Assembly: GCF_029784135.1 (NCBI RefSeq)
Contig: NC_073745.1
Location: 110,029,716-110,093,715 of the forward strand
DNA from: Toxorhynchites rutilus septentrionalis
Lineage: Eukaryota; Arthropoda; Insecta; Diptera; Culicidae
Direction: 5' to 3'
Length of the DNA stretch: 64,000 bases
The notes under the pieces were generated by a model, which worked only from the letters and a program-made list of their open reading frames with translations, was not told the DNA's origin and did not search any database. This document shows positions 13,435 through 23,797 of this stretch, in pieces. How positions within the stretch are numbered: position 1 is the stretch's first letter; each line of letters starts with the position of its first letter. A program made the translations under genes and the position numbers.

Positions 13435-13552
13435 CAAATACAAAATAATTGCAAATACACATTCTTTATATATTTTTTGTGCGGTTTTTTTTGCGATTTT
13501 TTTGTGCGGTATATGAAAAGAAGCATATTTAACAAAGTTATAATCCATTTAG

Positions 13553-15275
13553 TTTTTGACGTAGAACTACGTCTTTCATTAAGGGTGCCAAATCAGAAAA
13601 CAGGTCACGTTTTTATGAAATAAAGTTAACGTTAATAACTATTTTTGCCGCGAACGGATTTCGGCGATTTACATGCCAAACGAATCGGAAATTCCCTAAG
13701 ATTTGTTTAATATGCTATACATTACAATTCCATAGTCTGTATATGGTTTAAATTGATGAAAATTGGAAGCATTCCTATTTCCTCTGTCCATTTGGGTGCT
13801 TTCCCGAACAGAGCTGTCAATAACGAGCAACTTATCGACGAGTAACGAAGGGGAAATCGTATGATGTAAAGTCTCCGTGAACGAAGGAAAAGAAGAAGAA
13901 CGAAGGGGAATATTTGCCTAGAGTAAAAACAGTGGATATCGCTGAGTTTTCCAAGGCCTTTTTTGAAGGTTAGAGACGAATGAACTGAAGAAGTTTAAAG
14001 TCTCAAGCAAGAAAGGAAGGCAAACTTTTAGTATCGCTCTGTATTCAAAGCAATGGATATCGCTTGTTCATCCTTGTTTTGCGTCATCACATGTCTTCGT
14101 TTCGGATTGAGCTGTGGACGCGACCAAATTACTCACTCGATGATGCTTCTGGCATTGTAATCATTGCTGACGTCATTGCATTAAGGTTCTGAGCTACACA
14201 ATTGTGTGGGGAATCGTCAAGTTAGGCTATCGTCAGCTCACCAAGAAAATAAATGTTCTGGAATTTTGTCAGTGATTTGGTTTCGTATTACGGTAGGAAA
14301 ACTCTCTTCACAAAGGATGACAGCAACTGGCAACTGGCTAGACTGGCAATATTAACAGAAAGGGCTTCTGTTGAGAAGAGTGCAAAACGGAGATAAGTGT
14401 GTATATTTAGATGCTATTTGCTTGCTTCATAACCCGTACGTAAAAGTAGTGCATCTTCGCTATGCTGAAACCCCATTTGTATCTGCTCCCGTGTGCATTG
14501 GCCCTGTAAAGATGCAATAATCGCCTATTTTTTTATGCTATGATTGACGATTGTTTGGTGTTGCAAATTATGTAATAATATAAACAAGGAGGGGAGATAG
14601 CGGGAGGGAAATATCTACGCTATGGTATTGGTAATGAATCTCTGCTGAGGCAAATATTCAGCCTTTTTCCAAGCAGTTAACATTGTTTGTTTCCTGTCAT
14701 CAATGCATTGAACTGACACTATAGTGAAGCAGGTATTAAGGTTGTGCACCAATAAATTATTTGGGGAATACCAAGATGTTCAATAAGTTATATTAGTTAT
14801 TAATGTATTTGGGCTCGCGTGCCAGTCGCAAAACTGCTTTGAACTAGAATTGCATTTGCGCTAATCTTGATCATAATGAAGCAGTGCTACTCTTTTCGAG
14901 GTTGTTGTGATTAAAAGATAGAGTTTATTTCGTATATTTAGTAACCAATAAAGTAAATGTCATTCTAAAATTTTGTATGTGTATGGTTTCGCTTGCCAGT
15001 AGCAAAACTTTCTCCAATAAGGATGACAGCTGCGCTTATCTCGAGCATGGATTGTTCTGCGAGCACAAGAATGAATCATCAAACAATCATCGTCAAATGA
15101 TTATACAATAAAAAAACATTTCAGGTATAATGGTACAATGATTATTTCAAAATTTTCGTAGCATTATAAAATAATATCCGCAGTTATAAACAAGCGACTT
15201 GAATTAAACTACAGCGTAGTTCTACGTCAACAAAGCGGTCGTGTCTTGAACACAACCTCCTATAATTTTTCCTCG
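13553..15275 (+). repeat. Unclassified dispersed repeat, copy C
   Basis: The left end is TTTTTGACGTAGAACTACGT at 13553. The right palindrome GCGTAGTTCTACGTCAA lies at 15214, followed by GGTCGTGTCTTGAACACAAC. The interior matches copies A and D: GAGCTGTCAATAACGAGC, the GCGTCATCAC block, ACCAAGAAAATAAATGTTCT, and GGCTTCTGTTGAGAAG. There is no conserved open frame. Confidence 0.75.
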
Positions 15276-15488
15276 ATGTTTTATGTGAATTTCACTGCGA
15301 ACAAAGCATATCTGCGTCTAAATTATCTACTTCTCAAATCATTCTCGTCATTCAATTGCTCTAAGTTGCGCATGACATGATTTCCAACAGCAACAAGTTT
15401 CGACATGCAACTAACAGCACAAACAGCCACGTGCAACCGAAAAGGCATGTAACCGAAAAAGCATGCAGCATGATTCTTTAAAGCTACT

Positions 15489-15687
15489 GGCAGTGGCGTC
15501 GAGTGAAGTTTTCGCACACGGGGCGGAGGAGTCGATTTGTACCACAACACCCCACAACCCGCGCCAGAGAAGGGATCAATCTAGTTTATTTGATTTATCC
15601 ATACAAATTCGATTCATTCTGCACCCCTAAAATCGTGCACCCGGGGGCTGTCCGCCCCCTCCGCACTCACCAGTCGACGCCCCTGCC
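15489..15687. mobile_element. Short MITE with GGCAGKGGCGTCGA terminal repeats
   Basis: The left end GGCAGTGGCGTCGAGTGAAG faces the right end, whose reverse complement is GGCAGGGGCGTCGACTGGTG. The terminal repeats continue into GC-rich GGGGCGGAGG against GCGGAGGGGGCGG. At about 199 bases it cannot encode a transposase, so it is non-autonomous. No clear target duplication was read, so the superfamily is left open. Confidence 0.65.
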
Positions 15688-18024
15688 CCTGGAGTTTTGC
15701 ACGATTTTTTTTGTGCGGTCCCTATCCTCCGCACAAAAAAAGGTTTGTCTGTATTTGCAATTGTTCATCGGAACACATCGTTCATGTTTTTTTGACGTAA
15801 GACTACGTCTTCAATTTCTATATAGGGGGCTCTCTCTACGAAAAATGTAACGTTTATTAAGAGTTTTCAAAAGCATAATACGAAGAATCGTTCTTACGAT
15901 ATATGTTATAATATATTCCATTAGACGGCAAATTAATCCAGCATTTTTTTTCACCTGAGACATCAACAGTGGAAATAATAAAACAAGTGAGCAATTTAAC
16001 AAATAAAAGAGGAATGTTTTGCGAGCGGATGCGAAGGTAAATCATGTATTATGCATTCTTTCTTCCAACTTCGTTCCCATGAATGTTGTATGTAACACAA
16101 AATTGCGTTTAATAATTCATTCTATCTAACAAAATAGCAAACTGTTAAAGTAATCAGATGCAAGATTTCAGGCATCACTCAAACTTTATGCAAGATTTCA
16201 ACAAAGCAACAAAGCAACGAGGAAAGTGTCCCCCATACAGTGATCGTTCATTAATTAGGAGGAGGCATTGAGATCGGCATCACAAAACTGAAATGAAATG
16301 AAATATTAATATTCTCAATGACTCAATTCCTTCTCTGATAAATTGAGTAGTAGAACCAATACGACTTGATTGTGATAATCCGCAAACGAACATTATTTCA
16401 TCGAAAAGGTAATGCTTTCGATACCTAATAATAAGAATAAGACAATGGAAAGAAATTACAATACCATAGCTATCCATTAAAAATAAAGCAACTTCATGAT
16501 TTAATGTGTATTTTACCTCAAAATATAACGAAACCGTGTGTATTTTCTACTTGATTTTTACGTTTTTTCAATGTAATCAATGACGATATATTTTTTTTTG
16601 GTTTACCGTCCATTCCATCCTGTTATGTGTCCCACTGATATTCATTAATCATTTTCAGTTAGACAGTTGAACTACCTGCCAGAAGCTTATTGTCTTTCTT
16701 TGTTCGTTACAACCCGTTTGAAGGATATGAGTACAAACATACGGCCCTTTCCAGGGCTACTATTTAGAGTTTCAAAAGAGTTAAACTAACAGATTTCTGA
16801 ACAATGAAAAGAATTACATTTAAAATAACCAAGTGTTCTGAACAATCACAGTCCTACGTCAAACTTTCGTCCGTGCCCCTAGGCTCAGACTCTTCCCGTG
16901 TCTGCTCTCAGTCACCATACCGTTTTTACCGTTTTGGTTGTTTGTCTGCTCTCAGCCACCACAGCAAGGAACTATACTAATCTTATACTTTACGCAACAA
17001 TTTATCAGTTCACACTTTTCATAAACGAATTTTAATGTCTAGTGAACTTGTTCAAGCATTGAAACGGTGCTTCTATGAATAATAAATAACGGTACTCAGT
17101 ATAAACAAAAGTTGTTACCCATGCTTGAGGAAAGACTCAATTCAAAATTTCATGCATTGCGGCAATGTGTAGATGTAAAGAGCATTGTTCTGTATGTTCA
17201 AACAGAAAGATAAAAGATGGAAGACACCAAACTATTTTTTTGTGATATATGCGAAAACCAGGGCTGTATTTTAAGCATTTTTTCGAAAGATATCACACGG
17301 AGAAAATTTTTTACACAGATTTATTATATGAAAGTAACACATTGAAATACATGTTTAGTAAATTCTTATCTAAAGTTTACAAAAAAATTAATCATGTTCA
17401 TCTTTCATAATCTCACAAGTTATGAATAAACTGCATATAATCTAACAAAGTTATACATCATTGCTTTTTCAAGTAAAAATAATTACGATCAGCAGTCTTC
17501 CATGTTTCACAAAAAACACTGCGTCCGGAATAAACATGTCCACGCTGCTGTTCACAGTTTTGTGTTTGAGTACAAACATGATTTTTTCGTACCTATGTTA
17601 GAAAATGTGACATGTTTGTATTCGTGGTATGTTTGGACATACGATATTTAATCCCAATGTTTCACATGATGTTCGAACATGGTGTACAGTTTCTCTTGCA
17701 TTTTCACTCCAAGCACCGGCAGTGCGTAGAGTAGAAGAAGCGAATCGGACACCACACCACCACCACTCAACGCGTGGTGTGTTGGTATGTTGACATGGAA
17801 AAAATGCTTTCCTTTCATGACAATGGATGCTTCGTCTAAAATATTGGGCAAATAAAATAAACCTCTTTTTCTGTTCTGAACAAAATAAACATCGATTGAT
17901 ATGAGAGTTTTTCACATTTGATATCATTATTTAGTGCACGCATCAATTTATATATTGAATTCATGTAACAATCGCTATTATTAGCTATTTGAACAAGTAC
18001 TAAAATTGAATTATTCAGCAGTGA
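15688..18024. other. No gene seen; one repeat-end relic
   Basis: Near 15790, GACGTAAGACTACGTCTTCA resembles the palindromic end of repeats A-D. Near 16853, CCTACGTCAAAC is a weaker trace. The rest is AT-rich, with no recognised coding or RNA gene. Confidence 0.45.
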
Positions 18025-18062
18025 CATGTTAGGCATGACGTTAACCACTCGACCACGGGAGC
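18025..18062 (-). repeat. tRNA-like SINE head fragment
   Basis: On the minus strand, GCTCCCGTGGTCGAGTGGTT then AACGTCATGCC resembles the tRNA-derived head, including the A box, of the SINE at 49592-49862. No B box follows, so this is a short relic. Confidence 0.4.
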
Positions 18063-18499
18063 AACAATTTTGGCTGGATCTTTGAATACAAATGGCCAAT
18101 ACTGCTTGTTCGCGACGATCGCGACCCGAGCTATAAAACGAGCGGAGAAGAGGAGAAGAAAGGATGATGCAATCGCATGCACACATAGCATATGTAGTGC
18201 AGTGTAAGTGTAGCTTTTAGTTTTTTCCTTCATTCAATTTGTGATAACATCGAGAAATTAATGGTGTGTTTTAGCCGCTGAAATTTCTCTGCTGGTTCTG
18301 CTGTGTGCCGCTGAAGGTTGCATCTAAAACTAATTTTTGGGTATTTATTTTTTTTGGTCAGCATTTGTACGACGTCGCCCGCTATGCAGTCGGCTCCCCA
18401 GACTTTAATTGCCAACATGCACGCAAAAAAAAAATAGAAAGCTTCTTTCTATTCAGAGAATGTTTTCTTTGAACGAAACCAAGGATTATTTAATCAGAC

Positions 18500-18975
18500 T
18501 TGCAAAATGTGCATGAACGATCTATAAACTTTTACTTAGTCGCGGCAATACATACACACACTCTTTACAGATACACGGGCCGAAGGTTGTGCAGTCCACT
18601 GATGATTCAACAAGAGCCAAAGGTTGTACCGCTTATGACAACTCTACACGAGCTGATGATTGCGCCGGCATTCTATCCTGGATTCCTCGAGTCGAAAAAG
18701 ACGCACCACGCTAGATATGGGGTGCAGACTAGGGGGTCGTTTCTGATTAACGGTCAGCTGCATCCCAATAGGAAGTATCCCATGTCGGGCACACGTACAG
18801 AGCACTGAAGACTGCAACATCCCAATTATGAGAACACTTGTAATACTAACCTCGAGCCAACCGCGAGTAATCGGTTTCATATTACTAACATAGTTGTAAG
18901 CAAACATTGTCAAAATATTGAACTCCCGGCCCCGTTAGGATGACGCCATATGAGCCTTAATAAAAATATATATTT
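18500..18975 (+). mobile_element. 3' end of an I-type LINE (5' truncated)
   Basis: The stretch ends CATATGAGCCTTAATAAAAA and carries the hairpin AACCGCGAGTAATCGGTT at 18859-18876, both shared with other LINE tails in the window. The last 130 bases match, inverted, the relic at 30078-30205 (ACTCCCGGCCCCGTTAGGAT here). A frame of 102 codons at 18500-18808 may be LINE coding remains, but it shows no motif I can name. Confidence 0.65.
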
Positions 18976-19379
18976 TGGTGCATGAACTTATAGCCTCTTA
19001 GTTCGTGCAATTTTTGAAATGCGAACTAAATTTCAAGTTCGTTTCTGTGAAAAAGTATTCTACGAAGAAATGTTTTGGGATGAATAATTTCTTTCCGTGT
19101 ATGAAAAGAAACGAAACGAAAGCAATGAATACTGCGACATCGGGTGATATGTTTGTACATGATGTTCTTGAATTATAAACATCGTGTTTGTTTTCACATG
19201 TCTATGTTTGTGTATCATTGTTCGTGTTGGGGATAGACACTCAACACTAGCGAGAATCATGTTCGAATTCAAACAAAAACATGGAATTTTCACATCGCGT
19301 GGACATGTGTACGTGTTTTTCGGAAGACTGACGACCAGTACGATACCCATGTTCAAATTTAATACGACCGCAAAGGGCT

Positions 19380-20217
19380 AAGACTCGCTCCAGTGAAGCG
19401 CCACACATTCTGATAAGTGAATTCTTGCGTAACTTTTGAAAAGGTATGTTACATTGGGCCTTTTCAAAAGTCAACTTTCAAGTAGTCAACTCGAGAAAAA
19501 CGAAGTTGAAAACCCGAAAATTATTCCGCGAATTGTCTTAAAAGCAATCGATCTTTATCGCTACTCTCACCACTAGCAGTCAAGAATAACTCTGAAAAAC
19601 CAATCGTAACTGTTGTTCCATGATTTGAGATTAAAGTTGAAGTTTCGGAGTGAAAAATGTTACTTTGGACGTTTTGACTTCCCGCGTTTGCACATTGGAC
19701 ATATTACGTTGCCCGATAAGAATTTGTAACTGACTACTAAACAACAATCCAAATATCAGCATTTCGTTCTTAAGACAGATTATTATTGTTATCACTCGTT
19801 GAATTGCACTGAAATCGATAACAACACCTGTAAGAAACAAAAACTCAAAACGACCGAAGTACGACATCGTGTTGTTTTGACTGCTTCAGTACTTCGGACG
19901 TTTCGGGCGTCGGAGGTAAGTGACGTCCGAAGTAACAGCCGGGTACTTAAAATCCCAATCTGTACATATGATATTTAGGATTATAGATACGTGAACGATT
20001 GTTTTTGTAATGCATACAACAATGATTGAAAACTAATAGCGTGCATCCATTAACTCAATTTGTTTACATTTGTTACATAGGACCTTTTCAAAAGTTACGC
20101 GAGAATTAATCTATTTACGTGTGCTTTGTTCTTCTCTCACAAACACTATTACCTCATAAGAACACGTGCTTTTACATATATACCTACTACAATGGCTTTC
20201 TTCCACCTTCACCTTAA
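19380..20217 (+). mobile_element. Fragment of the TTAA-flanked family, split by a MITE
   Basis: The two outer pieces (19380-19423 and 20104-20217) together match the reverse complement of about 50996-51140: TCTGATAAGTGAATT, then CTATTTACGTGTGCTTTG, TCTCACAAACACTATTACC and CTTCCACCTTCACCTTAA at the end. The MITE at 19424-20103 lies between them. Confidence 0.75.
19424..20103. mobile_element. MITE with CTYGCGTAACTTTTGAAAAGG ends and AATT duplication
   Basis: The left end CTTGCGTAACTTTTGAAAAG and the right end, complementary to CTCGCGTAACTTTTGAAAAG, form terminal inverted repeats of about 21 bases. AATT flanks both sides (19420-19423 and 20104-20107). The uninterrupted homologous sequence at 51100 shows the empty site with a single AATT. 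The 680-base interior has no transposase. Superfamily unknown. Confidence 0.8.
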
Positions 20218-20266
20218 CGACCTCACTCTTAAAAGTTTGAGCTTGAGTTTCGGCAGAAAAAGATTA

Positions 20267-20283
20267 CGCCCCCGGGTGGACTC

Positions 20284-20338
<55 letters not shown>

Positions 20339-20340
20339 GC
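20267..20340 (-). tRNA. tRNA-Asn (GTT)
   Basis: The minus strand reads GCCTCCGTGGCGCAATCGGT and closes with CCCGGGGGC plus discriminator G. Acceptor GCCTCCG pairs with CGGGGGC, with one G-U. The D arm has the A box TGGCGCAATCGG, the anticodon loop is CTGTTAA, and the B box is GGTTCGAGTCC. At 74 nucleotides without an intron it fits a functional tRNA that decodes Asn codons. A run of A on the + side just upstream corresponds to a Pol III T-stretch, although short. Confidence 0.93.
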
Positions 20341-20790
20341 GTGATGACTGTAATGTGATATGATAGAAACCCATGAATAATCACTTGAGAAAATGGAACA
20401 TCGTACAAAATACTGATAGTATTTGTTCCCATTTCTTATCATCTTTTATTGCTCTTTTTGAGGAAATTTTGATATTTATATGTTACAATTTGCCAACGAA
20501 CTTTCTGATAGTAGACACACTAAATCCAAAAATTAACATTTGATACAGCTTCATTCAAGCATTTCTGAATATTATTCCAAACATTTTTATTTGTCTGTTT
20601 GAGTAATGATTTTCCAGGCTTTTCACTCGTCGCTCTTCACACGACATTTGATCGTGTAATACTTCAAATTAATCGTCTTAAATTTTTAAGGCTCTTTGAG
20701 GTTGTTTTATATGTTTTATATATCGTGATATGATGGAACGTTGCTCCAAATTTCTATTAAATAGTTTCTGCTTCAAAATTCTCGAAAATC

Positions 20791-20864
20791 GCCTGGCTAG
20801 CTCAGTCGGTAGAGCATGAGACTCTTAATCTCAGGGTCGTGGGTTCGAGCCCCCACGTTGGGCG
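20791..20864 (+). tRNA. tRNA-Lys (CTT), slightly irregular
   Basis: It reads GCCTGGCTAGCTCAGTCGGT, then anticodon loop CTCTTAA, and B box GGTTCGAGCCC. The cloverleaf matches insect tRNA-Lys-CTT. Two features are odd: position 4 of the acceptor is T, where the usual sequence as I know it has GCCCGGC, leaving several G-U pairs; and the T arm reads GTGGG TTCGAGC CCCCAC, one extra C, giving 74 instead of the usual 73 nucleotides. It could be a functional variant or a young pseudogene. Confidence 0.8.
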
Positions 20865-21504
20865 AATACTTTATTTTTGCATTTCGTTTTATCCAAAACA
20901 ATGCCATAATATAAACTTGAAAATTTAAGTACTACGATTTGATAAAACCGTTATTTCAGAAATGGCTAATCTTTTCACTCGAAATATACAATATACTACA
21001 AATCGTCAATACATCGTAAAATGGCCCATTTTGCGCAGTATGAACAATATGTAGCAAAGTGTTGTCTTTCTCGAAAATTTAAAAAAAAATGAATGCAGTT
21101 TTTCCAGTTTCTATTAGTTATATTCTAATTGTTTTTTTTTGTTATGAAAACTCAGATAACTAACTATTAGTGACACTTATGATGCTTGTAAATACCCTGA
21201 AAAAATGTAATGAATAAAAATGTAGCATAATGAAATAACAATTCAAAAATTGGATAACTGTCATCGCGGGGGACATAAAATTAGGTAGGTAATTTCAATA
21301 CCTGATGAATAAAATATGTGAGGTGGTATTCCATCATTTGGTTATAACTGTTACTGAATGAAACACAAAAATCTATAACTTGATATTCATAGATTAAACA
21401 AAATTGATAATAATTCAAAAATACATAATACTCTATAGTTATGCCAACCCTGGCTGTTAACTCCGAGACGAAGTGACGAGCAATTCGCCATAGATGAGAC
21501 TGCC

Positions 21505-21576
21505 GGCTCAATGGTCTAGGGGTATGATTCTCGCTTTGGGTGCGAGAGGTCCCGGGTTCAAATCCCGGTTGAGCCC
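21505..21576 (+). tRNA. tRNA-Pro (TGG)
   Basis: GGCTCAATGGTCTAGGGGTA opens the gene, the anticodon stem-loop is TCTCGC TTTGGGT GCGAGA with anticodon TGG, the B box is GGTTCAAATCC, and it closes TTGAGCC plus discriminator C. All stems pair well (acceptor GGCTCAA with TTGAGCC). TTTTTT follows at about 21586, a Pol III terminator. Confidence 0.95.
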
Positions 21577-23174
21577 GTATACTCCTTTTTTAAGCGATTA
21601 ATTCCCAAATGTAGTTGTTGACTAAATACAGGGGTTGCATTGCGCATTTCGAATCGAGTAACTCTTTTCGAGAAAATTCGAACTCAAATCGAAATGTTTT
21701 TAGTATTATGTATAGTTTTCAAGTTCATATTTTCGGTGTACTAGATTTAGAGCAAAATTTGTCTCGTAGAGAAATGTGAAATTTTTGGGTTCGTAAACAA
21801 AGCTGGTCAAAGGTATGTCAAAATGGTCGAGACGAATAAAAATCACTCGTTTCGAAATGCGCTGTCACCTCAGGCATATATAACTTGAACTTTGTTTATT
21901 ATTTTGTCATATCGCAATGCTTATATAATTTCATTTTATTTTATGAAAAACCAGAGTGGAACTTTTAATCACTAATTTCTTCTGGTTTCTCATCAAATTA
22001 TCTTCTCACTTTTACTCATAAAAGATGGGAAGTTCAAAAAATGGTCTACTATTTCAAGAAATTGAACACTCTTCATTTTAAATGTAGGATGTGGGGGTAA
22101 TACGGACATGTTAAGAAGAACTTCAATTGTACCTTTGGAAACTTATGTTTCCCAAACTTCAATGCAGTTTCTTGTAATCCAATATACTGTTTTTCGACCT
22201 AATTTATCAAATATTTTACAAAAAAGTATTTTTCAATGTTTTTTACTGAAATTAAAACAGACCGAAAAATACAATTTTTTTTTTCGATGCGGGTAAAATG
22301 GACATATGGTGGGGGGAATATGCACAGGTTTTTAATATAAGAAGTGTACAGGTTTGTCGCTCGTGAGAGGAATAATTTTATTCAACCAAGGTCTGGACTC
22401 ATCACGAATGTCCGTTAAATGATGGAAAATCCATCTGGAACTGATATTGTGCTCCTCGGCAGTGTAAACGGACAGACCCCCAACTCTTCTGCTTTTGGTT
22501 CCAGTTAGCTTCTAAACAGTTCACATTTGGCTATTTGATTTCCATTTATAGACGCAGGTCATTCCTTAGGAATAGATTAAACAGACTTTTCACAGTCCAT
22601 CTCACTCCCACTGTCCGTTTCACCCCACCAGTACAATTTTTTGTATAATTTAAATTTTCCACTCACAAATGAATTTACTTTTCCGTACATACCTGATATC
22701 GCTTCTCTCTTAACTCGCAAACCGAAATATAACCATCAGCGAATTGATTTTTGATACTAAACCACTCAAAATGCTTAATATCAAAGCCGCTAAAATTCCA
22801 CCCACATGCGGAATCATGTATGATTTTCGATTTTTGTTGCTTATTTCCACTTTTGATTATAAGTATTTGTCGGTAGATCATCAAAGCAGCAGACGAGCCG
22901 TTGTCCGTTCCAGCGAAACGTATCCGAAAAATCATTTGCAGTCGGTAGCAGATTACAGCAGGTAGGTATATTTCACTTATTTTCCCTTTTATTCCAGGTC
23001 ATCAGGAAACCAAACGTTCAAATTATTTCCAGGTCAGTATTTACTTTTACTTCAAAAACACTTCCTTTTATTTAATCTAATTTAATCACTAGTTCAATAT
23101 TATTTTACTCTTCTAATTAAATGTCAGTTGCACAAATAACTTTTCTTCGCTGATGTTTGCCTTTTCACAAGATG
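21577..23174. other. No gene seen; possible MITE at about 22090-22632
   Basis: GTGGGGGTAATACGGACATG at 22091 faces a loosely complementary ACTGTCCGTTTCACCCCACC at 22610, hinting at a degenerate TIR element. Nothing else is recognised. Confidence 0.35.
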
Positions 23175-23267
23175 GTTGACAGCAGGTGTCGTCGGCCGGA
23201 AACAGGTTGACAGCAGGTGTCGTCGATCCGAAAAGAGTTGACAGCAGGCGTCGTTGAACAGGAAAGA
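23175..23267 (+). repeat. Three tandem 31-bp repeats
   Basis: GTTGACAGCAGGTGTCGTCG begins at 23175 and 23206, and a diverged copy GTTGACAGCAGGCGTCGTTG at 23237. The period is 31 bases. They lie shortly upstream of TTTTATAC (about 23293) and a perfect TGACGTCA. Confidence 0.85.
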
Positions 23268-23306
23268 GAGCGAGGCAAACAAGATGTCCTTCTTTTATAC
23301 CCGTCG

Positions 23307-23314
23307 TGACGTCA
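23307..23314. promoter_or_regulatory. Perfect CRE palindrome TGACGTCA
   Basis: The 8-base palindrome is the consensus for CREB/ATF-type bZIP factors. It follows the tandem 31-bp repeats and a TATA-like TTTTATAC, an arrangement that could be a promoter, for example in a solo LTR. No transcript is visible downstream. Confidence 0.3.
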
Positions 23315-23797
23315 TTCGTTCCGTATGCGGAAACGATGAAACGTCAGCCAAACGCGAGACAAACGCATAGTCAAATAAACGCATGACTGACGAACGAGGG
23401 GTTTTTCGCCTTTGTAGTTCCTCAATCCACAGCCAGTTGGCGCTCCTTCGTGTTGTCACGAACACTATTCATTGCCATAGGGTGGTTTAAATATTTCAAA
23501 ATAACATGTGGAAGGTGTTCTCAATAACGAAATCTGAAATTCTAAATGTAACTATACAAATCAACCACCTTTCCATATTACCTCAGTTCCCCTGTATGCG
23601 TACGGAATATTTCCTTTATTTTGTTGTTGTCATTCTCTGTTCATTTGTTAAAATGGTGTCGAGACAACAGGAATTACGTTTCAAAATTTTGCTCGTGCAT
23701 AAGTGAAATCCATGTTGCTTCCACCCCATCCCATCATCCCCCATCATCCAGCAATTCCACGCTAATTCAGACGACCGCTGCATCGACCCTCTTTAAT

